A DNA stretch of 64,000 nucleotides from NCBI RefSeq assembly GCF_022317005.1, contig NZ_CP081006.1, positions 496,001 through 560,000 on the forward strand. The letters are read 5' to 3'. The DNA is from Mycobacterium sp. IDR2000157661. Lineage in GTDB: Bacteria; Actinomycetota; Actinomycetes; Mycobacteriales; Mycobacteriaceae. Position numbers and translations under genes: made by a program. Positions 24,656-38,210 of the stretch are shown here, in pieces (the first letter of the stretch is position 1; each line of letters starts with the position of its first letter). The notes beneath the pieces are model-generated. The model searched no databases. It was given only the letters and a program-made list of their open reading frames with translations, and had not been told where the DNA came from.

Positions 24656-26215
24656 TCACTCCCATTCGATGGTGCCGGGCGGCTTGCTGGTGACATCGAG
24701 CACCACCCGGTTCACCTCGGGCACCTCGTTGGTGATCCGCGTCGAGATGCGCTCCAGCACGTCGTAGGGCACGCGCGTCCAGTCGGCGGTCATCGCGTCC
24801 TCACTGGACACCGGCCGCAGCACGATCGGATGGCCGTAGGTCCGGCCGTCGCCCTGCACACCGACCGAGCGGATGTCGGCGAGCAGCACCACCGGGCACT
24901 GCCAGATCTGGTTGTCCAGCCCCGCCGCGGTGAGTTCCTCGCGCGCGATCGCATCGGCGCGCCGCAACGTGTCCAGTCGGCCCGCGGTGACCTCGCCGAC
25001 AATTCGTATGCCCAAGCCCGGACCCGGGAATGGTTGGCGCGCAACGATTTCCTCGGGCAGACCGAGTTCGCGACCCACCGCACGCACCTCGTCCTTGAAC
25101 AGCAACCGCAGTGGCTCGACGAGCTTGAACTTCAGGTCGCCGGGCAGCCCGCCGACGTTGTGGTGGCTCTTGATGTTTGCCGTACCGGAGCCACCGCCGG
25201 ACTCCACCACGTCGGGGTACAGCGTTCCCTGCACCAGGAAGTCCACCTCGCCGGCGCCGTCGGTGACGATGTCGCGCACCGCGCCCTCGAACGCCCTGAT
25301 GAATTCCCTGCCGATGATCTTGCGCTTGCCCTCGGGGTTGGTGACCCCCGACAGCGCCTCGAGGAACCGGTCGGCGACATCCACGGTGACCAGGTTCGCC
25401 TTGGTGGCCGCCACGAAGTCGCGCTGGACCTGCGCGCGCTCCCCGGCCCGCAGCAGGCCGTGGTCGACGAACACACACGTCAGCCGGTCCCCGATAGCCC
25501 GCTGCACCAGCGCCGCGGCGACGGCGGAATCGACGCCGCCCGACAGTCCGCAGATCGCCCGGCCGTCGCCGATCTGCTCGCGTACCCGCTCGACGAGCGC
25601 GTCAGCGATGTTGGCCGGCGTCCACGTCGCGTCGATGCCGGCGAATTCGTGCAAGAACCGGCTCAGCACCTGCTGGCCGTGCGGGCTGTGCATCACCTCC
25701 GGGTGGTACTGCACACCGGCCAGTCGCCTGCTGCGGTTCTCGAACGCCGCGACCGGCGCACCCGAACTCGTGGCCACCACCTCGAAACCGGCGGGCGCCT
25801 CGGTGACCGCGTCGCCGTGGCTCATCCACACCGGCTGTGTGCCGGGAAGATCCGAATGCAGTTCGCCGCCAGCGACTTTGAGTTCCGTGCGACCGTACTC
25901 GCTGGTGCCGGTGTGAGCCACCGTCCCGCCCAGTGCCTGTGCCATCGCCTGGAACCCGTAGCAGATGCCGAACACCGGTACATCGAGGTCGAACAGTTCG
26001 GGGTTGAGCTGCGGGGCGCCGTCGGCGTACACGCTGGCCGGGCCGCCCGACAGCACGATCGCCTGCGGATCGCGGGCCTTGATCTCCTCGACGCTGGCCG
26101 TGTGCGGGATGACCTCGGAGAACACCCGCGCCTCGCGGACCCGCCGGGCGATCAGCTGGGCGTACTGCGCACCGAAGTCGACCACCAACACCGGCCGCGG
26201 AGATGCTGTCGTCAC
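24656..26215 (-). CDS. guaA: GMP synthase (glutamine-hydrolysing)
   Basis: 519 aa, full length. Class I glutamine amidotransferase domain at about 1-200 with nucleophile C85 in VFGICYGFQ and the downstream QYHPE His/Glu; then an ATP-pyrophosphatase domain with the P-loop SGGVDSA and a dimerisation domain ending [17 protein letters not shown]. It converts XMP to GMP with glutamine and ATP, the last step of guanine nucleotide synthesis. guaB3 and guaB2, the IMP dehydrogenase genes, are 8 kb away in the same orientation. Location upstream of imuA' matches M. tuberculosis except for the inserted 4.4-kb oxidative operon. Confidence 0.97.
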   Translation of the reverse strand: MTTASPRPVLVVDFGAQYAQLIARRVREARVFSEVIPHTASVEEIKARDPQAIVLSGGPASVYADGAPQLNPELFDLDVPVFGICYGFQAMAQALGGTVAHTGTSEYGRTELKVAGGELHSDLPGTQPVWMSHGDAVTEAPAGFEVVATSSGAPVAAFENRSRRLAGVQYHPEVMHSPHGQQVLSRFLHEFAGIDATWTPANIADALVERVREQIGDGRAICGLSGGVDSAVAAALVQRAIGDRLTCVFVDHGLLRAGERAQVQRDFVAATKANLVTVDVADRFLEALSGVTNPEGKRKIIGREFIRAFEGAVRDIVTDGAGEVDFLVQGTLYPDVVESGGGSGTANIKSHHNVGGLPGDLKFKLVEPLRLLFKDEVRAVGRELGLPEEIVARQPFPGPGLGIRIVGEVTAGRLDTLRRADAIAREELTAAGLDNQIWQCPVVLLADIRSVGVQGDGRTYGHPIVLRPVSSEDAMTADWTRVPYDVLERISTRITNEVPEVNRVVLDVTSKPPGTIEWE

Positions 26216-26243
26216 CCGGACAGTCTAGTTGGCTGCGCCACGC

Positions 26244-26651
26244 TCACACCTGCAGCGCGGTGAAGGGCTCAAACGGCAAGTTGCGCACCGCAAACCACGC
26301 CAGGGTGAGCACCAGCGCCGTCGGCGCGGACCATCGCAGATGCTGCCAGCCGCGCATCGTCCTGCCGACCGCCCGGCCGTATACCCACGTCGCGTACGCC
26401 CACGACAGCAGCACCACCGCGAGCACACCGAGCAGGTTGAACCGCGCCGCCGCCGGCACGTCCAGGTGCAGCAGCGAGTAGATCATCCGCAGGCTGCCGC
26501 AACCGGGGCAGTCGATGCCCAGCAGCGCCTTGGTCGGGCAGACGGGCAGCAGCCCGCCGGGAACCGTGGGATCGGCCAGCCAGATGAGGGCACACCCGCC
26601 GACCGCGGCGGCGGCGACCGCCAGCGGTGCGGCGAACGGGCGTAGGCGCAT
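26244..26651 (-). CDS. DUF2752 membrane protein
   Basis: 135 aa with three to four hydrophobic segments. The signature CPTKALLGIDCPGCGSLRM between the first and second membrane segments is diagnostic of DUF2752, with conserved Cys residues and a C-P-G-C-G motif. Function unknown; the family commonly neighbours CD225/dispanin or TM2-type small membrane proteins, as here. Its ATG overlaps the stop of the upstream CD225 gene by one base (TGATG), so the two are translationally coupled. Confidence 0.85.
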   Translation of the reverse strand: MRLRPFAAPLAVAAAAVGGCALIWLADPTVPGGLLPVCPTKALLGIDCPGCGSLRMIYSLLHLDVPAAARFNLLGVLAVVLLSWAYATWVYGRAVGRTMRGWQHLRWSAPTALVLTLAWFAVRNLPFEPFTALQV

Positions 26652-26974
26652 CACATGCTGTAGGACATGCCGCCCGCGAACACGATGACGGCGTAGATGA
26701 TCCCGACGACCACACCGGCGATCGCACCGTAAATCGCCCACTTCTTGGCGTCGTCGGACGCCTTCTGGGCCTGCGCGTACTGGCCCTGCGCCCACAGCCC
26801 CGACACCTTGGCGGCGTTGATGATCGACACGATGCCGAACGGCAGACAGCACAGGACGGTGACCAGGATGCCCCACACCAGGTTGGTGTCCGGCTGTTGT
26901 CCGGGCGCGCCACCCTGCCAGGCGCCGTAACCGCCGTACCCGGGAGGCGGCGGCTGCTGGGGCGGATAGCTCAT
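26651..26974 (-). CDS. CD225/dispanin-family small membrane protein
   Basis: 107 aa from the ATG at 26974. A Pro/Gly/Tyr-rich cytoplasmic head (MSYPPQQPPPPGYGGYGAW) precedes two membrane helices: NLVWGILVTVLCCLPFGIVSIINAAKV, the CD225 signature with its conserved Cys pair and GIVSI/AAKV, and IYGAIAGVVVGIIYAVIVFAGG. These IFITM-like proteins are abundant in actinobacteria and may modulate membrane organisation; no defined function. Operon with the DUF2752 gene. Confidence 0.85.
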   Translation of the reverse strand: MSYPPQQPPPPGYGGYGAWQGGAPGQQPDTNLVWGILVTVLCCLPFGIVSIINAAKVSGLWAQGQYAQAQKASDDAKKWAIYGAIAGVVVGIIYAVIVFAGGMSYSM

Positions 26975-27248
26975 GGCGTTTCCTTTTCTCGAGTGGCATC
27001 GTGCGGTATCGGCGACCCGAACGACAAGCTCGCTCAATATAGGCCACCGGTTTGCTGTGCGCGCGGCTTTCCTGCGCGGAAGCCCCGTCGCATAACGGAA
27101 TACGACGAACAATCCTCACCGGAAGCCCTCGGGGCAGCTTCGCGCCGGGTCCGGCATCTCGGCCACACCGTGACGACCGCAGCGTCTGCATGGGAAAGTT
27201 CATCGACGGCCGAGTATGTCCACGCGCGATTAAGGGAATGGAGACGTT

Positions 27249-28004
27249 GTGCCAGACAATCGCAGGCTAGGGCTGCCCGATCAGATCCGCGCCGTGCTGT
27301 TCGATCTCGACGGCGTGCTGACCGACACCGCGAGCGTGCACAAGAAGGCGTGGCAGGCGATGTTCGACGACTTCTTGCGTGACCGTGCGGAACGCACCGG
27401 TACGGCGTTCGTCCCGTTCGACGTCGATGCCGACTATCTCACCTACGTGGACGGCAAGAAGCGCGGAGACGGCGTGCGGTCCTTTCTGACCAGCCGCGGA
27501 ATCGAGTTGCCCGACGGCGAACCCGACGACGACCCGCAGGCCGAGACGGTCAACGGGCTGGGCAACCGCAAGAACGTGTTGTTCAACGAGGTGCTGCATC
27601 GCGACGGTGTCGACGTATTCGAGGGCTCGCGCCGTTATCTGGAGGCGGTGGCACAGTCGGGTCTGGGCACCGCCGTGGTGTCATCGAGTGCGAACACCCG
27701 CCAAGTACTCGAACTGACCGGTCTGGACCGATTCGTGCAACATCGTGTCGACGGCGTGGTGCTGCGCGAGCAGAACATCGCGGGGAAGCCGGCGCCCGAT
27801 TCCTTCCTGCGAGCCGCGCAACTGCTCGGCGTCGCACCGGGCGAGGGTGCGGTCTTCGAGGACGCGATCTCCGGAGTGGCGGCCGGCCGCGCAGGCGATT
27901 TCGGGTTGGTGGTGGGCGTGGACCGGGTCGGGCAGGCAGACGCGCTGCGCGCCAACGGGGCCGACGTGGTGGTCACCGACCTCGCCGAGTTGATGACGTC
28001 ATGA
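27249..28004 (+). CDS. Beta-phosphoglucomutase-like HAD phosphatase (Rv3400-like)
   Basis: 251 aa. The HAD nucleophile motif is [21 protein letters not shown] (motif II region), GKPAPDSFL (Lys motif) and [11 protein letters not shown] (acidic motif) follow, with a helical cap between. DLDGVLTDT is typical of beta-phosphoglucomutases, which isomerise beta-glucose 1-phosphate to glucose 6-phosphate. The stop overlaps the GH65 ATG (ATGA), and the two activities are sequential: the phosphorylase releases the sugar phosphate that this enzyme isomerises. GTG start preceded by GGAG. Confidence 0.9.
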   Translation: MPDNRRLGLPDQIRAVLFDLDGVLTDTASVHKKAWQAMFDDFLRDRAERTGTAFVPFDVDADYLTYVDGKKRGDGVRSFLTSRGIELPDGEPDDDPQAETVNGLGNRKNVLFNEVLHRDGVDVFEGSRRYLEAVAQSGLGTAVVSSSANTRQVLELTGLDRFVQHRVDGVVLREQNIAGKPAPDSFLRAAQLLGVAPGEGAVFEDAISGVAAGRAGDFGLVVGVDRVGQADALRANGADVVVTDLAELMTS

Positions 28005-30355
28005 TCAGCGGAGACGTCTTCCCCATCGAGCCGTGGCAGGTCCGCGAGACAGAACTCGATCTCGGCATACTCGCGCAGACCGAATCGTTGTTCGCGCTGT
28101 CCAACGGACACATCGGGATGCGCGCCAATCTCGACGAGGGTGAGCCGCATGCGCTGCCCGGCACCTATCTCAACTCCTTCTACGAGGTCCGGCCGCTGCC
28201 GTATGCCGAAGCAGGCTTCGGCTACCCCGAGGCCGGTCAGACAGTCGTCGACGTCACGAACGGCAAGTTGATGCGGCTGCTCGTCGACGACGAACCCTTC
28301 GACGTCCGGTACGGCTCGCTGCTCGAGCACGAACGCGTCCTCGACCTGCGCGCGGGTACGCTCAAGCGGGTCGCACACTGGTGCTCACCGGCCGGTAAGC
28401 GGGTGAAAGTCCTTTCGACACGGCTGGTTTCGCTGACCCAGCGCAGCGTGGCCGCGATCGAGTACGTCGTCGAGGCGCTCGACGAATTCGTCCGGGTCAC
28501 CGTTCAGTCCGAGCTGGTGGCCAACGAGGAGCAACCCTCGTCGTCGCACGATCCGCGAGTCGCGGCTGTGCTGGACAAGCCGCTGGAGCCGGTGCAGCAC
28601 GAACACTCCGAGCGTGGCGCGATCCTGCTGCACCGCACCAGGGGCAGCAAGCTGTTGATGGCCGCCGCGATGGACCACGACGTCGAGGTCCCCGGACGTG
28701 TGGAGGTCACCACCGGAGCGGGCATGGACTGGGCCAACACCACGGTCATCTGCGGTCTACGGCCCGGTCAACGGTTGCGGATCGTCAAGTATCTGGCATA
28801 CGGCTGGTCCAGCCTGCGGTCCAGGCCGGCATTGCGCGATCAAGCGGCGGCGGCGCTGAGCAGCGCCCGCTACACCGGATGGCAGGGCCTGCTCGACGCG
28901 CAGCGCGCCTACCTCGCCGATTTCTGGGACGGGGCCGACGTCGAGGTCGAGGGCGACCCCGACTCCCAGCAGGCGGTGCGGTTCGGTCTGTTTCACGTCC
29001 TGCAGTCCAGCGCACGGGCCGAACGCCGGGCGATCCCCGGCAAGGGCCTGACCGGCACCGGCTACGACGGCCACGCGTTCTGGGACACCGAGGGATACGT
29101 GCTTCCGGTGCTCACCTACACCCAGCCCTCGGCGGCTGCGGATGCGCTGCGCTGGCGCGCCTCGATCCTGCCGATGGCCAAGGAGCGCGCGGCTCTGCTG
29201 GACCTCGAGGGCGCCGCCTACCCGTGGCGCACGATCCGCGGGCAGGAGTGCTCGGCGTACTGGCCGGCGGGCACCGCGGGTTTCCACGTCAACGCCGACA
29301 TCGCGATGGCCTTCGAGCGGTATCGCATCGTCACCGGCGACGACACCCTGGAGGCCGAATGCGGCCTACAGGTTCTGGTGGAGACCGCTCGGTTGTGGGC
29401 GTCGCTCGGTCAGCACGATCGGCACGGGGTGTGGCACATCGACGGTGTGACGGGCCCCGACGAGTACACGGCCGTGGTGCGTGACAACGTGTTCACCAAC
29501 CTGATGGCCGCGCACAACCTGCGCAGCGCGGCCGGGGCCTGCCTGCGTCATCCCGAGGCCGCGCAGGCGATGGGCGTCACGACCGAGGAGATGGCCGCCT
29601 GGCGGGACGCGGCCGATTCGGCGCACATCCCGTTCGACGAGGAACTCGGTGTACACCCGCAGTGTGACGGCTTCACCACCTTGCGCGAGTGGAACTTCAC
29701 CGAGAACACCACCTATCCCCTGCTGCTGAACGAGCCCTACGTCCGCCTCTATCCGGCGCAGGTGCTCAAGCAGGCCGACCTGGTGCTCGCGATGCACATG
29801 CAGGGGCACGCCTTCACCGCCGAACAGAAGGCCCGCAACGTCGACTACTACGAACGGCGCACCACCCGCGACTCGTCGCTGTCGGCCTGCACGCAGGCGG
29901 TGATGTGCGCCGAGGTCGGTCACCTGGAACTCGCCCACGACTATGCGCACGAAGCGGCGCTGATCGACCTGCGCGACCTGCACCACAACACCCGCGACGG
30001 CCTGCACATGGCGTCACTGGCCGGGGCGTGGACCGCGCTGGTGGCCGGGTTCGGCGGGCTGCGCGACGACGAAGGCCTGCTCTCGCTCGACCCACAGCTT
30101 CCCGACAGCATCGCGCGGCTGCGATTCCGGTTGCGGTGGCGCAACTTCCGCATCACCGTCGACGTCAGCCACGAGGAGGTCACCTATGCCCTGCGCGACG
30201 GGCCGGACTCCAGGCTGGAGATCCAGCACGCCGGTAAGGACCTGGAATTGACCACCGAGCAGCCGACGACGGTGGCCATCGAGCGCCGGGAACCGCTGCT
30301 ACCGCAGCCCAAACAGCCGCCCGGTCGTGAACCGCTGCGCCGACGCAAACACTGA
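28001..30355 (+). CDS. GH65 disaccharide phosphorylase-like glycosidase (Rv3401-like)
   Basis: 784 aa. N-terminal beta-sandwich, then an (alpha/alpha)6 barrel with the general-acid Glu in [19 protein letters not shown], and near the C-terminus [12 protein letters not shown], the region that binds phosphate in GH65 phosphorylases (usually H-D-S-S-L-S; here the His position is Arg). The family splits trehalose, maltose or kojibiose with phosphate to give beta-glucose 1-phosphate. The coupled beta-phosphoglucomutase-like gene supports a phosphorylase rather than a hydrolase. Exact disaccharide unknown. The last about 25 residues are a Pro/Arg-rich extension. Confidence 0.88.
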   Translation: MISGDVFPIEPWQVRETELDLGILAQTESLFALSNGHIGMRANLDEGEPHALPGTYLNSFYEVRPLPYAEAGFGYPEAGQTVVDVTNGKLMRLLVDDEPFDVRYGSLLEHERVLDLRAGTLKRVAHWCSPAGKRVKVLSTRLVSLTQRSVAAIEYVVEALDEFVRVTVQSELVANEEQPSSSHDPRVAAVLDKPLEPVQHEHSERGAILLHRTRGSKLLMAAAMDHDVEVPGRVEVTTGAGMDWANTTVICGLRPGQRLRIVKYLAYGWSSLRSRPALRDQAAAALSSARYTGWQGLLDAQRAYLADFWDGADVEVEGDPDSQQAVRFGLFHVLQSSARAERRAIPGKGLTGTGYDGHAFWDTEGYVLPVLTYTQPSAAADALRWRASILPMAKERAALLDLEGAAYPWRTIRGQECSAYWPAGTAGFHVNADIAMAFERYRIVTGDDTLEAECGLQVLVETARLWASLGQHDRHGVWHIDGVTGPDEYTAVVRDNVFTNLMAAHNLRSAAGACLRHPEAAQAMGVTTEEMAAWRDAADSAHIPFDEELGVHPQCDGFTTLREWNFTENTTYPLLLNEPYVRLYPAQVLKQADLVLAMHMQGHAFTAEQKARNVDYYERRTTRDSSLSACTQAVMCAEVGHLELAHDYAHEAALIDLRDLHHNTRDGLHMASLAGAWTALVAGFGGLRDDEGLLSLDPQLPDSIARLRFRLRWRNFRITVDVSHEEVTYALRDGPDSRLEIQHAGKDLELTTEQPTTVAIERREPLLPQPKQPPGREPLRRRKH

Positions 30356-30361
30356 GCGCGG

Positions 30362-31021
30362 CTACGCCATCTGCTTGCCCAGCGGTAGCCCGCCGGTGGC
30401 CTCGAAGACCACGCGCTTGCCGATCTCGACCGCGTGGTCGGCGAACCGTTCGTAATAGCGGCCGAGCAGCGCCACGTCGACCGCCGAGCACACCCCGTCC
30501 TGCCACTTGTGGTCTATCAACAGCGTGAACAGCTGCTTGTGCTCCTTGTCGACGGCGTCGTCCTCGTCGCGCAGTCGCGCGGCCTTCTCGGGGTCCCGCG
30601 ACAACAGCACTTCCTGCGCGGTGCGGGCGAGCTTCACGGCCATCGAACCCATGTCGGCGAAGCTTGCTCGGACGTCGGCGGGCAACGCACAGTCCGGATG
30701 TCGCAGCCGCGAGATGCTCGCCACGTGCACCGCCAGCGCCCCCATCCGGTCGATGTCGGCGGCGATGTGGATGGAACCCACGATGGTGCGCAGGTCGCCC
30801 GCGACGGGTTGCTGCAGGGCCAGCAGCCGCAGCGCCGTCTCCTCGGTGTGCCGGTTCAGCGCGGTGATGTGCTCATGGTCGGCGATGACCTGCTCGGCCA
30901 GCGACAGGTCGGCTTCGAGCAGCGCCTCGGTCGCACGTTCCATCGCGCTGACCGCCAGGCCACACATCTCGCCGAGCCGGGCGCACAGGCCTGCCAGTTC
31001 CTCGTGGAAAGCGGTACGCAT
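30362..31021 (-). CDS. phoU: PhoU-like phosphate signalling protein
   Basis: 219 aa, made of two PhoU three-helix repeats. The metal-binding E/D-x-x-x-D patches are visible (ADIDRMG ... DEDDAVDK, then [15 protein letters not shown]). PhoU/PhoY proteins link the Pst transporter to the SenX3/PhoR-type kinase and repress the Pho response when phosphate is ample; they also affect persistence. No pst genes are nearby, which is usual for mycobacterial phoY1/phoY2. Which of the two paralogues it represents cannot be decided here. Convergent with the GH65 gene. Confidence 0.9.
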   Translation of the reverse strand: MRTAFHEELAGLCARLGEMCGLAVSAMERATEALLEADLSLAEQVIADHEHITALNRHTEETALRLLALQQPVAGDLRTIVGSIHIAADIDRMGALAVHVASISRLRHPDCALPADVRASFADMGSMAVKLARTAQEVLLSRDPEKAARLRDEDDAVDKEHKQLFTLLIDHKWQDGVCSAVDVALLGRYYERFADHAVEIGKRVVFEATGGLPLGKQMA

Positions 31022-31104
31022 CGCCGGACTCCTCTCGCCGCGGAGCCACCGAGCTTGACGCCCGGCCCTCTCAAAACGGCTCTTCTACCCGCTTTTCGTC
31101 ATTT

Positions 31105-32841
31105 CTAACCAGCCGATGTGACCGGTTCGATCGGCAACCACCGCAGGCCTGCCGGCGCGTCGGCGGGAACGACCGGATGCTGCGGCGGCACCGGCTGCAG
31201 CCGCCGGTACGGCTCCCCCTGGGACGGCCGCGGATCCTCCTGGCCCTTGTTGGGCCAGAGCGCCGCGGCCCGCTCGGCCTGCGCGGTGATCGACAGCGAC
31301 GGGTTGACACCCAGGTTCGCCGAGATCGCCGCGCCGTCGTGCACCGAAAGGGTCGGGTAGCCGTACACCCGGTGATACGGGTCGATGACCCCGCACTCCG
31401 GGCTTTCGCCGATGGCCGCGCCGCCCAGGAAGTGGGCGGTGAGCGGGATGTTGAACAGTTCGCCCCAGGTGCCGCCCGCAACGCCGTCGATCTTCTCGGC
31501 GATCCGCCGGGTCACCTCGTTACCTACCGGGATCCAGGTCGGATTCGGTGCACCGTGCCCCTGCTTGCTCAGATACCGCCGGAGGCCGAACCGGTTGCGC
31601 TTGGTGAAGGTGGTGATTGAATTGTCCAGGTGCTGCATGACCAGCGCGATCATCGTGCGCTCGCTCCACCGACGCGGGTTGAGCAACCGCGCGGTGCCCC
31701 GGGGATCCGCCTTGGCGTTGACCAGCAATTGCTTCCAGCGCGCGACATCGGTGCCCTCCGGGCCCGCGCCGTCGGTCATCAGGGTCTGCAGTAGCCCCAT
31801 CGCGTTCGAGCCCTTGCCGTAGCGCACCGGTTCGACGTGCGTGTCGGGAGTCGGATGGATCGACGAGGTGATCGCCACCCCGTGGGTCAGATCCAGATCC
31901 GGCGCCACCGCCAGCCGCCCGGCCCCGACGATCGATTCGGAATTGGTGCGGGTCAGCACGCCGAGCTTGGCCGACAGCCGCGGCAACCTGCCCTTGTCCC
32001 GCATGTTGAACAGCAGTCGCTGCGTGCCCCAGGTGCCTGCGGCCAGCACCACGTGTTGCGCGGTGTAGGTCTTGCGCCTGCGCCGCAGCCACGCACCCGT
32101 TCTGGCGGTGCGCACCTCCCACAATCCGTCGGGCCGCTGCTCGAAGCCGGTGACGGTGGTCATCGGAATGACTTGCGCGCCAGCACTTTCGGCGAGGCCG
32201 AGGTAGTTCTTGAGCAGAGTGTTCTTGGCGCCGTAGCGACAACCGGTCATGCACGAGCCGCACTCGATGCAGCCGGTGCGTTCGGGGCCTGCACCGCCGA
32301 AGTAGGGGTCGGGCACCTTCTGACCCGGCGCCTTGGTGCCGTCGGGACCGAAGAAGACCCCGACCGGCGTGGGCACGAACGTGTCTCCGACGCCCATGTC
32401 GTCTGCGACCGCCTTCATCACCCGGTCGGCATCAGTGAAGGTCGGATTGGTCACCACGCCGAGCATCCGCTGCGCCTGGTCGTAGTGCGGCATCAACTCG
32501 GCGCGCCAGTCGGTGATGTCCTTCCACTGGGGATCGTTGAAGAACGGATCGGGGGGCACGTAGAGGGTGTTGGCGTAGTTCAGCGATCCGCCGCCGACTC
32601 CCGCACCGGCCAGGATCATGACATTGCGCAGCAGGTGGATGCGCTGGATGCCGTACATCCCGAGACGCGGTGCCCACAGGAATTTCCGCAGGTTCCACGA
32701 CGTCTTGGCGAAGTCCTCGTCGGCGAAGCGCCTGCCGGCTTCCAGGACGCCGACGCGGTAGCCCTTCTCGGTCAGCCGCAGCGCGGTGACGCTGCCGCCG
32801 AAACCGGAGCCGATCACCAGAACGTCATAGTCAGGCTGCAT
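31105..32841 (-). CDS. choD: Cholesterol oxidase-family GMC flavoprotein
   Basis: 578 aa, the length I recall for M. tuberculosis ChoD. FAD-binding VIGSGFGGS begins at residue 9; GAGVGGGSLNYANTLYVPPD is the GMC/cholesterol oxidase flavin loop; a cluster CIECGSCMTGCRYGAKNTLL (ferredoxin-like Cys spacing, known in this subfamily) follows. It is proposed to oxidise 3-beta-hydroxysterols to 3-keto-4-ene sterols, although mycobacterial ChoD is not the main cholesterol-degrading dehydrogenase and may act on another lipid. Co-directional with the zinc-ribbon gene, guaB3 and guaB2, as in M. tuberculosis. Confidence 0.9.
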   Translation of the reverse strand: MQPDYDVLVIGSGFGGSVTALRLTEKGYRVGVLEAGRRFADEDFAKTSWNLRKFLWAPRLGMYGIQRIHLLRNVMILAGAGVGGGSLNYANTLYVPPDPFFNDPQWKDITDWRAELMPHYDQAQRMLGVVTNPTFTDADRVMKAVADDMGVGDTFVPTPVGVFFGPDGTKAPGQKVPDPYFGGAGPERTGCIECGSCMTGCRYGAKNTLLKNYLGLAESAGAQVIPMTTVTGFEQRPDGLWEVRTARTGAWLRRRRKTYTAQHVVLAAGTWGTQRLLFNMRDKGRLPRLSAKLGVLTRTNSESIVGAGRLAVAPDLDLTHGVAITSSIHPTPDTHVEPVRYGKGSNAMGLLQTLMTDGAGPEGTDVARWKQLLVNAKADPRGTARLLNPRRWSERTMIALVMQHLDNSITTFTKRNRFGLRRYLSKQGHGAPNPTWIPVGNEVTRRIAEKIDGVAGGTWGELFNIPLTAHFLGGAAIGESPECGVIDPYHRVYGYPTLSVHDGAAISANLGVNPSLSITAQAERAAALWPNKGQEDPRPSQGEPYRRLQPVPPQHPVVPADAPAGLRWLPIEPVTSAG

Positions 32842-32910
32842 CGGCCCATTATGGCGTTACCGAGAGGTAGCTTCATGACAGGGATGCCTAACTTGTAAAG
32901 AAGTTCCCCC

Positions 32911-33108
32911 TCAGATGGCTGCTCCGCAGATGCCGCACAGCTCGAACTGCCGGCGGTTCCAGCGGGCAATCGGGACGAAGAACAGCGTGAACTGCTTGAA
33001 CTGCCGCATCCTCGACCATTGCGTGGTGTTGTGGCAGCGTGGGCAGGTCCGCACCTCCCCCGCCCCGAGGAGCTTCTGTTTGGTGCCGAGACCGAAGATG
33101 AAGAGCAC
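32911..33108 (-). CDS. Small zinc-ribbon protein
   Basis: 65 aa with two C-x-x-C knuckles: CPRCHN at about 23-28 and CGICG near the end, separated by a basic/aromatic stretch (RMRQFKQFTLFFVPIARWNRRQFEL). This is the zinc-ribbon-15-like family found across actinobacteria; no function is known. Lies between guaB3 (24 bp upstream) and choD (69 bp downstream) on the same strand and is probably part of that transcript. Confidence 0.8.
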   Translation of the reverse strand: MLFIFGLGTKQKLLGAGEVRTCPRCHNTTQWSRMRQFKQFTLFFVPIARWNRRQFELCGICGAAI

Positions 33109-33132
33109 CGCACCAGCCTAGAGAGCGGCGCC

Positions 33133-34281
33133 TCAGCTCCCGACCGTCAGCCCGACCTTCTGGAACTCCTTGAGGTCGCAGTACCCGGCCTTGGCCATGG
33201 AGCGGCGCAGGCCGCCGACGAGGTTGAGCGAACCGAACGGATCGTCGGACGGTCCGGTGAGCACTTGCTCGAGCGACGGCCGCTCGCCGACCGCCACCTG
33301 CAGGAACGCACCGCGCGGCAGCGAGGGGTGCGCCGCGGCGGCCGGCCAGAACCAACCGTCGCCCAATGCCTCGGCCGCGCTGGCCAGTGGCGTGCCGAGG
33401 ACCACGGCGTCGGCCCCGCACGCGATTGCCTTGGCCAGGTCACCGGAGCTGTGCATGTCGCCGTCGGCGAGCACGTGGACGTAGCGCCCGCCCGTCTCGT
33501 CGAGGTACTCACGGCGCGCGGCGGCGGCGTCGGCGATCGCGGTGGCCATCGGCACGCTGATGCCGAGCACCTCGTCGCTTGTGGTGACTCCGCTCGTCGA
33601 GCCGTAACCGACGATCACACCCGCCGCGCCCGTACGCATCAGGTGCAACGCGGTGCGGTGGTCGAGCACCCCACCGGCGACCACCGGCACGTCCAGTTCG
33701 GAGATGAAGGTCTTGAGATTGAGCGGCTCACCGCCTGCGTGATCCTGGTTGACGCGTTCGGCGGAGATGATCGTGCCCTGGATCACCAGGAGGTCTATGC
33801 CGGCGGCCACCAGACCCGGGGTCAGCGCACGGGCGTTCTGCGGGCTGACGCGCACCGCCGTCGTCACGCCGGCGTCGCGGATCCGCCCGACGGCCGCGGC
33901 CAGCAGGTCCGGGTCGAGCGGTGCGGCATGCAGTTGCTGGAGCATCCGGATCGCCGCGGACGGTTCGGCGGAGGCAGCCGCTGCCTTCTCGACCACCTGC
34001 GCGATCTTTGCCTCGACGTCGGCGTGCCTGCCGATCAGGCCCTCGCCGTTGAGCACTCCCAGGCCGCCTAGCCGGCCCAACTCGATGGCGAACTCCGGCG
34101 ACACCAGCGCATCGGTCGGGTGTGACAACACCGGGATCTCGAAGCGGTAGGCGTCGAGCTGCCAGGCCGTCGAGACATCCTTCGACGAACGGGTCCGCCG
34201 GGACGGAACGATGTTGATGTCGTCGAGTTCGTATGTGCGGCGGGCGGTTCTGCCCATGCCGATCTCAACCAGGTCGCGCAT
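33133..34281 (-). CDS. guaB3: GuaB3, IMP dehydrogenase-family protein without CBS domains
   Basis: 382 aa; starts MRDLVEIGMGRTARRTYELDDINIVPSRRTRS, typical of the GuaB3 family. The (beta/alpha)8 barrel is present with VVAGGVLDHRTALHLMRTGAAGVIVGYGS and an active-site-like loop near STSGVTTSDEVLG, but there is no CBS pair. M. tuberculosis has three guaB-type genes, only guaB2 encoding the essential IMP dehydrogenase; the GuaB3 role is debated. Lies 7 bp after the guaB2 stop, so it forms one operon with guaB2. Confidence 0.93.
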   Translation of the reverse strand: MRDLVEIGMGRTARRTYELDDINIVPSRRTRSSKDVSTAWQLDAYRFEIPVLSHPTDALVSPEFAIELGRLGGLGVLNGEGLIGRHADVEAKIAQVVEKAAAASAEPSAAIRMLQQLHAAPLDPDLLAAAVGRIRDAGVTTAVRVSPQNARALTPGLVAAGIDLLVIQGTIISAERVNQDHAGGEPLNLKTFISELDVPVVAGGVLDHRTALHLMRTGAAGVIVGYGSTSGVTTSDEVLGISVPMATAIADAAAARREYLDETGGRYVHVLADGDMHSSGDLAKAIACGADAVVLGTPLASAAEALGDGWFWPAAAAHPSLPRGAFLQVAVGERPSLEQVLTGPSDDPFGSLNLVGGLRRSMAKAGYCDLKEFQKVGLTVGS

Positions 34282-34288
34282 GACCGTC

Positions 34289-37543
<3,255 letters not shown>

Positions 37544-37551
<8 letters not shown>

Positions 37552-38122
37552 GCTCGGGCCCCGTCGAGATGATCTGGGCCTTCAACCGCGCCAACGCACG
37601 ATGCTGGGCGACGCGCACCGCACCCGGCGTGCTACCGACGGCGTCGGCGGTCTCCTCGGCGCTCATGCCGACCACCACGCGAAGAATGAGGATCTCGCGC
37701 TGCTTGTCGGGCAGCACGGCCAGCAGCTTGTTCATCCGGGCGGACGCTTCAGCGTCGAGGGCCATCTGCTCTGGGCCGGCGTCCAGCGAGGATCGCTCCG
37801 GCACGACATCGGTCGGGTCTGAGCGGTTCCTGGCCGCTGCGCGATGCGCGTCAGCAACCTTGTGGGCGGCAATGCCGTAGACGAAGGCCAGGAACGGGCG
37901 TCCCTGATCCTTGTAACGCGGCAGCGCCGTGATGGCGGCCAAGCAAACCTCCTGCGCAACGTCGTCTGCTGAGAGGCCACTACGTTCGGTCGACCCGACC
38001 CTTGCCCGGCAGTACCGAACAACGATCGGACGGATGGTCTCCAGCACCTCCCGGAGTGCGTCACGGTTCCCTGCCACAGCCTCAGCAACGACAGCATCGA
38101 GACGTTCTCCCGAATTTGTCAT
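37544..38122 (-). CDS. sigD: ECF RNA polymerase sigma factor SigD
   Basis: 192 aa from the ATG at 38122 (MTNSGERLDAVVAEAVAGNRDALREVL), preceded by GGAGAG; an upstream TTG at 38140 is less likely. Region 2 (SADDVAQEVCLAAITALPRYKDQGRPFLAFVYGIAAHKVADAHR) and region 4 (LPDKQREILILRVVVGMSAEETADAVGSTPGAVRVAQHRALARLK) are complete. SigD directs genes of late growth and starvation in mycobacteria, partly under Rel/ppGpp control. Followed by rsdA in the same transcript. Confidence 0.95.
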
Positions 38123-38210
38123 CGCAGGCGATCTCTCCAACGTTACGAACGGGCCTCAACCCGAGGGGTGGCTCAGCTAAACAATAACTTTCGGTTGTGC
38201 GGCGACCCGG

